Both the position numbers and the translations under genes were made by a program. This document shows positions 24,201 through 31,542 of a stretch of 33,234 nucleotides of DNA, piece after piece (within the stretch, counting starts at the first letter, position 1; every line of letters starts with the position of its first letter). The notes beneath the pieces were generated by a model that saw only the letters and a program-made list of their open reading frames with translations, had not been told where the DNA came from and searched no databases. Origin of the DNA: Oscillospiraceae bacterium (GTDB taxonomy: Bacteria; Bacillota; Clostridia; Oscillospirales; Ruminococcaceae); the NCBI GenBank assembly GCA_900768105.1, contig CAAGBQ010000105.1, positions 1-33,234 on the forward strand. Reading direction: 5' to 3'.

Positions 24201-24672
24201 GGAAAAGGGCGAAGCCCCGCCGCCGGAAGCCGAAGAATGTGCCGTGGATATTGCGCTTGACGCGCATATTCCGGAGGAATATATCAAGGATTTGAACCAA
24301 AGGGTGGATATTTACAAACGCATTGCCGCAATCCGCAGCCAAGACGACGCCGCGGATGTTATCGACGAGCTTATCGACCGCTTCGGCGAACCGCCCACCG
24401 CGGTTATGGGGCTTATCAAGGTGGCAACCCTGCGTAATATGGCTTCCTCGCTCGGAATTACGGAAATCCGCCAAAACGATTCCGCGCTGCTCTTTTTCCC
24501 GAAGGAGCTTGACCTGGAGCGCATAAGCATGGCCACACAAAAAATGCAGGGCCGCCTTACCGTTGACCTTATGAGCAAGCGGCCGCACCTTTCTGCCGCC
24601 CTTAAAACAGGCGAACGCCCAATTGAGCTTATGAAAACCGTGCTTGAAGCGCTGCGATACGAAAACGAATAA
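21208..24672 (+). CDS. mfd: Transcription-repair coupling factor Mfd
   Basis: A 1154-residue ATP-dependent translocase that removes RNA polymerase stalled at DNA lesions and recruits UvrA. The N-terminal UvrB-like region (about 1-330, with VDGPCQFSVRGGILDFF), the CarD-like RNA polymerase-interacting domain (about 480-560, GDYVVHVTNGIGIFQGI), the helicase core with Walker A GDVGFGKT (641-648) and DEEQ (742-745), the TRG region QLYQLRGRVGRSNRRAFAYF and the C-terminal D7 domain are all in order. I chose ATG 21208 because TAGGAG lies 9 bases upstream and MLLELLDGVPQF fits the family start; the frame opens earlier at 21169. The 95-bp spacer after pth holds GC-rich dyads but no T-tract. It ends the polA-pth-mfd series. 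Confidence 0.97.
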   Translation: MLLELLDGVPQFRQVLSALGRSFSAPVYAAGLTGAQRAMLAYGISRRKKQPVLLLTPDEPTAARMYEDISQLCGGERCALYPAKDFRFRSAEGASNEYEQRRLSVLGRILIGECDIVVASAEAAMQYTLPPGTYKYNTFTLSRGASADIRGLAERLSRAGYDRRTQVDGPCQFSVRGGILDFFSSQEQNPVRIEFWGDEIDSVAFFDLETQRRTAEIESISIAPAREVLPDSDAVLISVLKEAYSKLRGKQGVAAKAHIEEDLQRIDAGLGLSAPDRYIPLIYKFPASLFDYMPEAVICVSEYITLKGVLKSLATQQSEDISILFEEGILFSGCDRFGIDQTDLNSVLESPNTVLIDSFVRTVGEVPVRTVADFGALTLSPWGGELESLLDDIKDYMARKYTVVVLCGTERAAHALTTDLINNNINAAFALDGKISAGTVFVTEGSLSCGTEFPQSKIAIIAQKKVSAQKGKRRRFKKSENPLKSLSDISPGDYVVHVTNGIGIFQGIVKQDIRGVVKDYIAIRYAGTDMLYVPVTQLDLVSKYVGPREDSGVKLNKLNSTEWQRTRSRVRAAVKDMAKELIALYSKRMHTEGFAFSEDTDWQRDFEDRFPYEETDDQLRCIDEIKHDMEMARPMDRLLCGDVGFGKTEVAIRAAFKAVMDGKQVAVLVPTTILSWQHYQTFMQRMDGFPVTIELLSRFRTPKQQEEIIRRLKTGEIDIIIGTHRILQKDVEFKDLGLCIIDEEQRFGVAHKEKLKELKTSVDVLTLSATPIPRTLNMAMSGIRDMSTIEEAPQDRRPVQTYVMEYDRGVILEAIKKELRRGGQVFYLHNNIESISSCAAALQRDLPEARIAFAHGKMGEEELSEIWRSLIEQETDILVCTTIIESGVDVTNCNTLIIENADRLGLSQLYQLRGRVGRSNRRAFAYFTFTRGKAISDVAQKRLSAIRDFTQFGSGFKIALRDLEIRGAGNILGANQHGHMESVGYEMYVRLLSEAIAEEKGEAPPPEAEECAVDIALDAHIPEEYIKDLNQRVDIYKRIAAIRSQDDAADVIDELIDRFGEPPTAVMGLIKVATLRNMASSLGITEIRQNDSALLFFPKELDLERISMATQKMQGRLTVDLMSKRPHLSAALKTGERPIELMKTVLEALRYENE

Positions 24673-24696
24673 ATCATCACAATTTCATCACAAAAC

Positions 24697-24732
24697 AGCT
24701 CTCCGAATTTTTCCTCGGAGGGCTTTTGTTTT
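24697..24732 (+). terminator. Terminator of the polA-pth-mfd series
   Basis: AGCTCTCCGA (24697-24706) pairs with TCGGAGGGCT (24715-24724, one G-T pair), followed by TTTGTTTT. It begins 24 bases after the mfd stop. Confidence 0.85.
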
Positions 24733-24993
24733 AATCCGGCGTTTCGGTTTGTTTTGCGGTTACATTTGTGTATATGCAAAATACAGTTTTTATTCCGTTA
24801 AAGCGATAAACGGCTGAATTACGCGGTTTTTTCCGCTTTATTCGTAAAATCATTTATACATTTTGCGAGGGTTTATACAGTCAAAAAGGCAAAAATGTAT
24901 AAAATTATTTATAATCTATGTCAAATATACATTTTTGTGCGTGTTGCACAAAATCAAGGCTTCATTTTTATATACTTTTTACGCCAAAAACAC
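24733..24993. other. Intergenic AT-rich control region upstream of the small gene
   Basis: No gene is visible in these 261 bp. TATACATTTT occurs directly at 24855-24864 and again at 24926-24936 (TATACATTTTT). The latter forms a perfect 11-bp inverted repeat with AAAAATGTATA (24891-24901). TTGTGC-GTGTT-GCACAA (24935-24951) is a second dyad. These lie just upstream of the promoter at 24994-25022 and look like regulator binding sites. ATGCAAAATA at about 24774 recurs at 25516. Confidence 0.45.
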
Positions 24994-25022
24994 TTGATTA
25001 TGAATTAAATCCTGCGTATAAT
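24994..25022 (+). promoter_or_regulatory. Sigma-A promoter of the 62-residue protein gene
   Basis: TTGATT (24994-24999), a 17-base spacer and TATAAT (25017-25022). The transcript would have a leader of about 80 bases containing the CGAGG-AATTG-CCTCG hairpin (25065-25079) before the ribosome site AAAGGA (25093-25098). Confidence 0.8.
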
Positions 25023-25108
25023 GTATCTCGCTAAAGGACAGAAATAAATAAAAATGCTGGCAGCCGAGGAATTGCCTCGCCGCCCAATATAGAAAGGAAT
25101 TGATTTTG

Positions 25109-25297
25109 ATGATTAACACTTATGCTTCCATTACTGATTACACCTGCCAGCTCGAAGGACGCGACCTTGAGTTTGCACGCTGGAGCAAAGACGAAAATAT
25201 GGCTTACTGCGAGGATTCTTCCGCACTTTTCTGTGAAAGAAAATCCACCGGCATTGTAAAAGCCATTACCGCAATTCTTGCTTCCATCGTTAAATAA
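25109..25297 (+). CDS. Small protein of unknown function (62 residues)
   Basis: An unrecognised 62-residue protein: a polar, acidic N-terminal two-thirds with three cysteines, then a C-terminal GIVKAITAILASIVK that would form an amphipathic or membrane-active helix ending in Lys. ATG 25109 is chosen because AAAGGA lies 10 bases upstream; in-frame TTG codons at 25100 and 25106 are alternatives. It is very likely real: it has its own near-consensus promoter, a leader hairpin, a ribosome site and a terminator right after the stop. The neighbour on the other strand is an XRE regulator, which might control it. A peptide with a membrane-active tail, a stress protein or a spore component are all possible; the sequence does not decide. 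Confidence 0.7.
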   Translation: MINTYASITDYTCQLEGRDLEFARWSKDENMAYCEDSSALFCERKSTGIVKAITAILASIVK

Positions 25298-25321
25298 ACA
25301 AAATTTGCAGCAGCGGAAAGG

Positions 25322-25343
25322 GCCGGGCTTCCGGCTTTTTCTT
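25322..25343 (+). terminator. Terminator of the 62-residue protein gene
   Basis: GCCGG-GCTT-CCGGC (25322-25335) followed by TTTTTCTTT, 24 bases after the stop. Confidence 0.75.
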
Positions 25344-25350
25344 TACTCAA

Positions 25351-25399
25351 AAGTGTTTTTCACTGAAAAACACTTGAACCTGCAAAATATACTTTTGCA
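25351..25399. repeat. Two adjacent inverted repeats downstream of the small gene
   Basis: AAGTGTTTTTCA-C-TGAAAAACACTT (25351-25375) is an almost complete palindrome, and TGCAAAA-TATAC-TTTTGCA (25381-25399) follows. AAAAACACTTGA at 25366-25377 is an exact 12-base direct repeat of 24986-24997, which overlaps the -35 of the small gene promoter. The repeats thus bracket the small gene. Confidence 0.65.
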
Positions 25400-25466
25400 A
25401 GTAATCCTTCTTGCAAAATTCATTTTTTAAAAGTTTCATTTTCATTTTCTTTTTTCCTTTTTTCTC

Positions 25467-25508
25467 AATAAAACAGCTCCGAATCGCACGGTTCGGAGCT
25501 GTTTTATT
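25467..25508. terminator. Terminator hairpin downstream of the XRE gene (usable both ways)
   Basis: A perfect 17-bp stem: AATAAAACAGCTCCGAA (25467-25483) and TTCGGAGCTGTTTTATT (25492-25508), with an 8-base loop. The A/T ends of the arms give T-tracts on either strand. It is about 80 bp beyond the XRE stop. Confidence 0.8.
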
Positions 25509-25589
25509 TGTTTGTATGCAAAATATAAGTAAATTTCCTTTGCATTTTTTGTTCTGCCGGGCTGCAGCATAAAAAAGTTAAATCTAATC

Positions 25590-25808
25590 TTATCTTTTTC
25601 TTCTGCGATAGGGCCGCGCTTCATCCGTAAGCTCCAAAATATAATCCGTGGAGGTATTAAAAAACAGTGCAAGCTTAACAAGCGTATCCACCGGAAGCTG
25701 GCGTTGGCCGGTTTCATACTGCGAATAGGTATTTTGCCTTATGTGCAAAAATTCCGCAAGCTCCTTTTGCGTAATATCCCTGTCCTCCCGAATATCCCGA
25801 AGCCGCAT
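25590..25808 (-). CDS. XRE-family HTH transcriptional regulator
   Basis: A 72-residue Cro/CI-type DNA-binding protein made almost only of the helix-turn-helix domain: LRDIREDRDITQKELAEFLHIRQNTYSQYETGQRQLPVDTLVKLALFFNTSTDYIL (about 3-58), then a basic RPYRRRKR tail. The pattern QKELAEFLHI...TYSQYETG is the classical HTH_3 recognition region. ATG 25808 is preferred over the frame opening at 25853 because the domain begins there; the ribosome site is only weak (AGGGG). A large palindrome lies upstream across its promoter region, suggesting autoregulation. It is a standalone regulator near a small gene with its own promoter, which may be a target. Confidence 0.9.
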   Translation of the reverse strand: MRLRDIREDRDITQKELAEFLHIRQNTYSQYETGQRQLPVDTLVKLALFFNTSTDYILELTDEARPYRRRKR

Positions 25809-25838
25809 TGCTACCCCTGCCTTTCTGCCGTTTCTGCT

Positions 25839-25886
25839 ATTATAAAAAATCACAAAACGAGATAGACTTATATCTCATTTTGTGAT
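25839..25886 (-). promoter_or_regulatory. XRE promoter with palindromic operator
   Basis: TATAAT on the minus strand (25844-25839) precedes the XRE gene. ATCACAAAACGAGATA (25849-25864) and TATCTCATTTTGTGAT (25871-25886) form a 16-bp inverted repeat with one mismatch and a 6-base spacer, covering the -35 position. A dimeric HTH protein bound here would block its own promoter. No recognisable -35 was found. Confidence 0.6.
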
Positions 25887-25992
25887 ATTATTAAGCAAAT
25901 ATATACCATATTCAGCAAGGACAAAATTATTTTTGGAAAAGGAAAAGATATTTGGTGTACTGCGTATTAAAAAGCGGCGCCCGATTTGTCCG
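25887..25992. other. Intergenic spacer between the XRE operator and gyrA terminator
   Basis: An AT-rich spacer. I see no gene, promoter or repeat here that I can support. Confidence 0.4.
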
Positions 25993-26040
25993 AAAAAAAA
26001 GAAGAAGCCCTTCCGCTTATGAAAAGCGGAAAGGCTTCTT
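25993..26040 (-). terminator. Terminator of gyrA
   Basis: AAGAAGCC-C-TTCCGCTT pairs with AAGCGGAA-A-GGCTTCTT (26002-26018 and 26024-26040, one mismatch). On the minus strand it is followed by a T-run (complement of A 25993-26000). It begins 22 bases past the gyrA stop. Confidence 0.85.
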
Positions 26041-26061
26041 TTCTTACTGCTTGTTTAAAGT

Positions 26062-28659
26062 TCAGTTTTCGGCTTGAGCATCGGTATTTTCGGAGCTTTC
26101 TCCGCCTTGAGCGGCGTTTTCCGCGGCTTCTGCGCCGTCGTTTTCAACCGTTCCTTCCGGAATATCGTCATCGTTCTTTTCGCCGTCGGCGCTTCTTGGT
26201 GCAACCGCAAGGTTTACCACGCGGTTGCCATCGCCGATGCGCATTACGCGCACACCTGCGGCATAGCGGGACTGCACATTGATTTCGCCCACATTGATTC
26301 TGATAATAACTCCGTCGTCGCTGATAAGTATAACATCGTCGTCATCCATAACAGCCTTAATTCCGGCGACCTCGCCGTTTTTATAGTTCTGAATACCTTT
26401 ACCGCCGCGGTTTTGAATACGGTAATCTTCAAAATCGGTGCGGCGGCCCTGGCCGCTTTCACTTACGGTCAAAAGGCGCTTGCCCGCGGTAACTACCTCC
26501 ACGCCGACAACCTCGTCGCCCTCATCAAGGGCTATTGCCTTAACTCCGCGGGCGGTTCTTCCAAGCTCGCGCGCGTCGGATTCCGCAAAGCGAATCGCCA
26601 TACCGTCGTGAGTTGCAACAACAAGCTCATCCTCGCCGCCGGTCATACGCACCCATTTAAGCTCGTCGCCCTCATCAAGACTTATTGCGTTAAGGCCGCC
26701 TTTGCGCACATTGCGATATGCGGTAAGGCGGGTGCGCTTGATAACGCCCTGCTTTGTAATCATGGTAAGGTAGGTGTTTTCGTCGTCGATTACCCCGCCG
26801 ATTTTAATCATGGCGGTAACCTTTTCATCCTGCTCTATCTGCAAAAGGTTGATGATGTTTGCTCCGCGGGCGGCACGCTGGCTTTCGGGAATTTCGTAGC
26901 CCTTTATGCGGAAAACTCTGCCTTTGCTTGTAAAGAAAAGGATAAAATCGTGGGTGGAAGCCACAAACAGGTTCTCCACAAAGTCCTCGTCACGGCGGGT
27001 CATGCCGGAAATGCCTCTTCCGCCGCGGCGCTGCGCCTTATAGGTATCCACGGACTGGCTCTTGATATATCCGAAGTGGGTAAGAGTCACAACTCTGTCC
27101 TCAACGGGGATAAGGTCCTCAATATCCATCTCTCCGCCGATTGTTTCAATGGAGGTGCGGCGGTCGTCGCCGAATTTATCGGCAATTTCGCGGATTTCGG
27201 TTTTGATGATGTTATCTACCAAATGAATATCGCCAAGGATTGCTTCCAGCTCCTCAATCTTCTTTGTAATATCACGAAGTTCGTTTTCAATCTTCTCCAC
27301 ATCCAGTGCGGAAAGGCGGCCAAGGCGCATTGCAAGGATTGCGTTCGCCTGAATTTCGGAAAGGCCGAACCGCTCCATAAGGCGCGGACGGTTTTCGTTA
27401 TCGTCGCGGCCGGTGCGGATTATATGAACAACCTCGTCAATATTATCCTGGGCGATTTTATAGCCCTCCAATATATGTTGGCGCTCGCGCGCTTTTCCAA
27501 GGTCAAACCTTGTGCGGCGGGTTATAACCTCGCGCTGGAAGTCGATGTAATTTTGAAGAATCTCTTTAAGAGTAAGAACCTTCGGCTGACCGTTGACAAG
27601 GGCAAGCATAATTACGCCGACGGTATCCTGAAGTTGGGTATAGGTAAAAAGCTGGTTGAGCACCACCTGGGCGTTTGCTTCGCGCTTCAGCTCTATAACA
27701 ATGCGCAAGCCCTCACGGTCGGATTCATCGCGCAGGTCGGAAATGCCTTCAATGCGCTTTTCTTTAACAAGGTCGGCAATGCTTTCAATAAGGCGGGCTT
27801 TGTTTACCCCATAGGGAATCTCGCTTACAACAATGCGGTAGCGGTCATTTTTCCATTCCTGAATTTCGGTGCAGGAACGGAGGGTAATTTTCGCTCTGCC
27901 TGTGGCATATGCTGCGCGAATGGCGGCTCTGCCCATAATAATGCCGCCGGTGGGGAAGTCCGGCCCCTTTATGTGCTCCATAAGCTCATCAAGGGTCGCT
28001 TCCGGATTATCAATAAGGCAGCAAACGGCGTCCGTTGTTTCACGAAGATTGTGCGGCGGAATATTCGTCGCCATACCTACGGCAATGCCCATGCTTCCGT
28101 TTACCAAAAGGCTTGGGAACCTTGACGGCAGCACAACCGGCTCTTTAAGACGGTCGTCATAGTTGGACATAAAGTCCACCGTGTCCTTATCAATATCCGT
28201 AAGCATTTTTGTTGCCATTTTGCTCATGCGGCTTTCGGTATAACGATATGCCGCAGGCGGGTCGCCGTCCACGGAACCGAAGTTTCCGTGGCCGTCAACA
28301 AGGGGATAGCGCAAAGAAAAATCCTGCGCAAGTCTTACCATTGCGTCGTATACCGAAGCATCGCCGTGGGGGTGATATTTACCCAAAACATTACCTACGG
28401 TATCCGCGCATTTACGGTACGGCTTTGATGGGTCAAGGCCGTTTTCATACATTGTATAGAGTATTCTTCTGTGAACCGGCTTTAAGCCGTCGCGCACATC
28501 CGGAAGAGCACGGGAAACAATTACCGACATGGAATAATCAAGAAAGGATTTTTTCATTTCCTTTTCGATATTCACATCAATAAGCTTGGAATGGGGCATA
28601 TCGTCCGTAAGGTCAAGCTCCGCGAGTTCTTCGTCTTTATATATGTCTTTTTCGTCCAA
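26062..28659 (-). CDS. gyrA: DNA gyrase subunit A
   Basis: An 865-residue subunit that cuts and rejoins DNA in the A2B2 gyrase. The breakage-reunion domain (about 30-510) has SYAMSVI-like DYSMSVIVSRALPDVRDGLKPVHRRIL, the quinolone region HPHGDASVYDAMVRLAQDF and the catalytic tyrosine in YRYTESR (Y140). The C-terminal beta-pinwheel follows, with GyrA-box AQRRGGRG, and an acidic Asp/Glu/Ala tail ends the protein. Position 83 of E. coli GyrA (Ser) is Ala101 here, followed by Ser102. The start is TTG 28659 with GGAGG 8 bases upstream. It is the last gene of yaaA-recF-remB-gyrB-gyrA, 52 bp after a membrane protein gene that separates it from gyrB. Confidence 0.97.
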   Translation of the reverse strand: MDEKDIYKDEELAELDLTDDMPHSKLIDVNIEKEMKKSFLDYSMSVIVSRALPDVRDGLKPVHRRILYTMYENGLDPSKPYRKCADTVGNVLGKYHPHGDASVYDAMVRLAQDFSLRYPLVDGHGNFGSVDGDPPAAYRYTESRMSKMATKMLTDIDKDTVDFMSNYDDRLKEPVVLPSRFPSLLVNGSMGIAVGMATNIPPHNLRETTDAVCCLIDNPEATLDELMEHIKGPDFPTGGIIMGRAAIRAAYATGRAKITLRSCTEIQEWKNDRYRIVVSEIPYGVNKARLIESIADLVKEKRIEGISDLRDESDREGLRIVIELKREANAQVVLNQLFTYTQLQDTVGVIMLALVNGQPKVLTLKEILQNYIDFQREVITRRTRFDLGKARERQHILEGYKIAQDNIDEVVHIIRTGRDDNENRPRLMERFGLSEIQANAILAMRLGRLSALDVEKIENELRDITKKIEELEAILGDIHLVDNIIKTEIREIADKFGDDRRTSIETIGGEMDIEDLIPVEDRVVTLTHFGYIKSQSVDTYKAQRRGGRGISGMTRRDEDFVENLFVASTHDFILFFTSKGRVFRIKGYEIPESQRAARGANIINLLQIEQDEKVTAMIKIGGVIDDENTYLTMITKQGVIKRTRLTAYRNVRKGGLNAISLDEGDELKWVRMTGGEDELVVATHDGMAIRFAESDARELGRTARGVKAIALDEGDEVVGVEVVTAGKRLLTVSESGQGRRTDFEDYRIQNRGGKGIQNYKNGEVAGIKAVMDDDDVILISDDGVIIRINVGEINVQSRYAAGVRVMRIGDGNRVVNLAVAPRSADGEKNDDDIPEGTVENDGAEAAENAAQGGESSENTDAQAEN

Positions 28660-28711
28660 AACGGTTTCCTCCGTTCAATTATTTATAAATTGATGCAGCC
28701 GAAAAACAGAA

Positions 28712-29521
28712 TTATTTTTCTCCTTTTTGGCTTTCTTCCTCCGCCTGCTCCTCAAGTTCCGCTATTTTCTTTTTATTTTCTTCAAATTCAAGCTCTTCCG
28801 CTTCTTCCTCTGCTTCTTCGGCGGCTTCTCTTTCTTCGGCAAGGCGTTTTGCTTCTTCAATATGCTCGTTGCAATAATCCATAAATTCCTTTATGTCAAC
28901 GCCGTTTTCGGTAAGGGTATGCTTTGCGACAAAAAGCTGATTTGCAAGGTTAAATTCAAGATAAACAACATTTTCGCTGTCCCAGCAGCGCTGGAATTTT
29001 TCCCAAGGGAAAAATTCGTCGCGGACTATTGCTTTTTCAAGCACGCCCTCTTCATAAACCGCAAGGGTTATATCGTGGGTAAGGTACGGGGTGGTTTCGT
29101 AATATTCCTTTGTTGCCTTTTCTATTTTTTTCGGGAATTTTTTATAGAAGGTTGCAAGGTGATAGCAAAGAAATGCGGACATAAGGAAAACCACAAAATA
29201 GAACATAAATCCGGTGTAGTTCAGCCACTGACCGAAGGTCCTTCCCTCCGCAAGAAATTCCGGAAGGTCAAAATTCAAAATTGAAAGCACAACAAACACT
29301 GCGGCAATCACTCCCATGATTATTGCGCCGTATTTTTTAAGCTTTTTATCAACCTCTATGCTGTGCTGGGAAACGGTCATATTGTATTCGCGGTATTCAT
29401 CAAGGCTGAACCGATGGGTAAACTGATATTTCGGCGTGCCGTATTCGGAAATTTCAATGCGCTTTATTTCCTGCTTCGGTTTTTTTCTGAAGCTCATTGC
29501 ATCAAGTATACTTCCGCTCAT
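28712..29521 (-). CDS. YcxB-like membrane protein with acidic coiled-coil tail
   Basis: A 269-residue protein with a cytoplasmic N-terminus (1-62), two membrane segments (about 63-83 and 102-123), a soluble domain (about 140-215) and a long Glu/Ala/Lys coiled coil (about 219-269). The domain phrase YEEGVLEKAIVRDEFFPWEKFQRCWDSENVVYLEF resembles YcxB-type domains, in which a membrane protein carries a beta domain with a W-x-x-F/I-x-x-x-x-D/E element. That family call is from memory and moderate. ATG 29521 has GGAGG 7 bases upstream. It lies 15 bp after gyrB and 52 bp before gyrA, so it is co-transcribed with gyrase. A role in topology is not implied. Confidence 0.7.
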   Translation of the reverse strand: MSGSILDAMSFRKKPKQEIKRIEISEYGTPKYQFTHRFSLDEYREYNMTVSQHSIEVDKKLKKYGAIIMGVIAAVFVVLSILNFDLPEFLAEGRTFGQWLNYTGFMFYFVVFLMSAFLCYHLATFYKKFPKKIEKATKEYYETTPYLTHDITLAVYEEGVLEKAIVRDEFFPWEKFQRCWDSENVVYLEFNLANQLFVAKHTLTENGVDIKEFMDYCNEHIEEAKRLAEEREAAEEAEEEAEELEFEENKKKIAELEEQAEEESQKGEK

Positions 29522-29536
29522 AATTTTATTCCTCCG

Positions 29537-31486
29537 TTAAATATCAAGATTTTGCACATATTTTGCGTTGGTTTCAATAAATTCTTTTCTCGGCTCCACC
29601 TTATCGCCCATAAGGATGGTGAAAACCTCATCCGCAGAAGCGGCGTCCTCCAAATTTACGCGGAGCATAATGCGGCGTTCCGGATCCATGGTCGTTTCCC
29701 AAAGCTGTTCGGGGTTCATCTCACCAAGACCTTTATAGCGCTGAACATCGCTTTTTTGCGTTCCTTCGGGATACATCTCCGCAAGAAGCTCGTCCCTTTC
29801 AATATCGGAATAGGCATAGCGAACCTTTTTGCCCTTTGTTATTTTATAAAGCGGCGGCTGGGCTATATATACATGGCCTTCTTCAATAAGCGGGCGCATA
29901 TAGCGGAAGAAGAAAGTAAGCAGCAGCGTTCTGATGTGGGAACCGTCCACATCGGCATCCGCCATAATAATTATCTTTCCGTAGCGCAGCTTGCTTAAAT
30001 CAATTTCATCGCCGATTCCGCAGCCGAGGGCAAGCACAACGGGCGTAAGCTTATCATTATTATAAACCTTATCAATTCTTGCTTTTTCTACATTAAGCAT
30101 TTTGCCCCAAAGGGGAAGAATTGCCTGGAAAGTACGGTCGCGGCCCATTTTTGCGGAACCGCCTGCGGAATCGCCCTCTACGATATAAATTTCGGTATTT
30201 ACATTGTCCTTATCGGAGCAATCCGCAAGCTTTCCGGGAAGCTGGGCGCTTTCAAGCACGGATTTTCTTCTTGCGGTTTCTCTTGCGCGGCGGGCGGCTT
30301 CTCTTGCCCTTGCTGCGCCAAGGGATTTTTCAAAGATTGCCTTCGCCACGGCGGGATTTTCTTCAAAATAAGTTTTAAGCTTATCATAAAGCATATTATC
30401 CACCATGGTGCGCATTTCCGTATTTCCAAGCTTTGTTTTTGTCTGTCCTTCAAACTCCGCATTGGTAAGCTTTACGGAAACAACAGCGGTAAGTCCTTCG
30501 CGCACATCGTCGCCGGAAAGGTTTTTATCGCCGTCTTTAAGGATTTTGTGTTCGCGGCCATAGTCGTTAAACACCCTTGTAAGAGCGCTTTTAAAACCCA
30601 TTTCGTGCGTACCGCCGTCAACGGTATGAATATTGTTTGCAAAGCTTAAAACAAGCTCGTTATAGCTGTCGTTATACTGCATTGCAACCTCGGCGGTGGA
30701 ATCTCCGTTTCTTGCGGAAAAATAAAGCACATCCGGATGGATTACCTCAAGGCCCTTTTTCTTGTGGATATAGCTTACAAAGCTTTTTATTCCGCCTTCA
30801 TAATGAAAGGTTTCTTTTCTTATATTATCTTCATCGCGGGAATCTATAAAATGAATCTTTACCCCCGCATTAAGGAAGGACTGCTCCCGCAGTCTTTGGC
30901 AAAGCACATCGTAATCATATTCAAGGGTTTCAAAAATTTCTTTGTCCGCTTTGAATGTAACTGTTGTACCCGTTTCATCCGTATCGCCGATTATTTCAAG
31001 TTCGGTGACGGCGGCGCCTCTTTCAAAACGCTGATGATAGATATGCTCGCCGTTTTTTACTTCTACCTCCAGCCATTCGGAAAGGGCATTTACTACGGAA
31101 GCGCCGACTCCGTGCAAGCCGCCGGAAACCTTATATCCGCTTCCGCCGAACTTTCCGCCGGCATGGAGCACGGTAAATACCACCGTAACCGCCGGAATGC
31201 CCAGCTTGTGATGAATACCTACGGGAACGCCGCGGCCGTTGTCTGCAACCTTTATAACATTATCGGGAAGGATTTCCACATCAATGTCGGTGCAATATCC
31301 CGCCAAAGCCTCGTCTATGGCATTGTCCACAATCTCGTAAACAAGGTGGTGCAGTCCCTTTGGGCCGGTTGAACCGATATACATACCCGGTCTTTTTCTT
31401 ACTGCTTCAAGTCCTTCAAGGACCTGTATTTGGTTTTCGTCGTAGGTCTCTTTTTCCTGACCCACAGCAAACGGAGTGTTTTCCAC
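29537..31486 (-). CDS. gyrB: DNA gyrase subunit B
   Basis: A 649-residue ATPase subunit of gyrase. The GHKL ATPase domain has YEIVDNAIDEALAGY (catalytic E51, N55), DNGRGVPVGIH and GGLHGVGASVVNALS. The TOPRIM domain has EGDSAGGSAKMGRDR (E437) and DADVDGSHIRTLLLTFFFRYM, and the C-terminal YKGLGEMNPEQLWETTMDP closes the fold. The start is GTG 31486, with AGGAGGT 6 bases upstream. It follows remB by 56 bp. A hairpin CCGTAAAAAAACGG lies in that spacer. The length and motifs are those of GyrB rather than ParE, given recF/remB context. Confidence 0.97.
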   Translation of the reverse strand: MENTPFAVGQEKETYDENQIQVLEGLEAVRKRPGMYIGSTGPKGLHHLVYEIVDNAIDEALAGYCTDIDVEILPDNVIKVADNGRGVPVGIHHKLGIPAVTVVFTVLHAGGKFGGSGYKVSGGLHGVGASVVNALSEWLEVEVKNGEHIYHQRFERGAAVTELEIIGDTDETGTTVTFKADKEIFETLEYDYDVLCQRLREQSFLNAGVKIHFIDSRDEDNIRKETFHYEGGIKSFVSYIHKKKGLEVIHPDVLYFSARNGDSTAEVAMQYNDSYNELVLSFANNIHTVDGGTHEMGFKSALTRVFNDYGREHKILKDGDKNLSGDDVREGLTAVVSVKLTNAEFEGQTKTKLGNTEMRTMVDNMLYDKLKTYFEENPAVAKAIFEKSLGAARAREAARRARETARRKSVLESAQLPGKLADCSDKDNVNTEIYIVEGDSAGGSAKMGRDRTFQAILPLWGKMLNVEKARIDKVYNNDKLTPVVLALGCGIGDEIDLSKLRYGKIIIMADADVDGSHIRTLLLTFFFRYMRPLIEEGHVYIAQPPLYKITKGKKVRYAYSDIERDELLAEMYPEGTQKSDVQRYKGLGEMNPEQLWETTMDPERRIMLRVNLEDAASADEVFTILMGDKVEPRKEFIETNAKYVQNLDI

Positions 31487-31542
31487 AGCTTACCTCCTGA
31501 AATAAACCGTTTTTTTACGGATTTGATTTTTATATATAAATT

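Noticed and set aside
22963..24588. A 541-codon minus-strand frame opposite mfd
   Set aside because: Antisense to the conserved helicase core of mfd; its sequence reads as a mirror of that gene's codon bias.
26074..28125. A 683-codon plus-strand open frame opposite gyrA
   Set aside because: It lies wholly antisense to an unmistakable gyrA, has no ribosome site or recognisable domains, and similar long antisense frames occur opposite other genes because of codon bias.
31479..31487. TTTTCCACA at the gyrB start as a DnaA box
   Set aside because: A single match overlapping coding sequence and the start codon, with no neighbouring copies; chance is sufficient.
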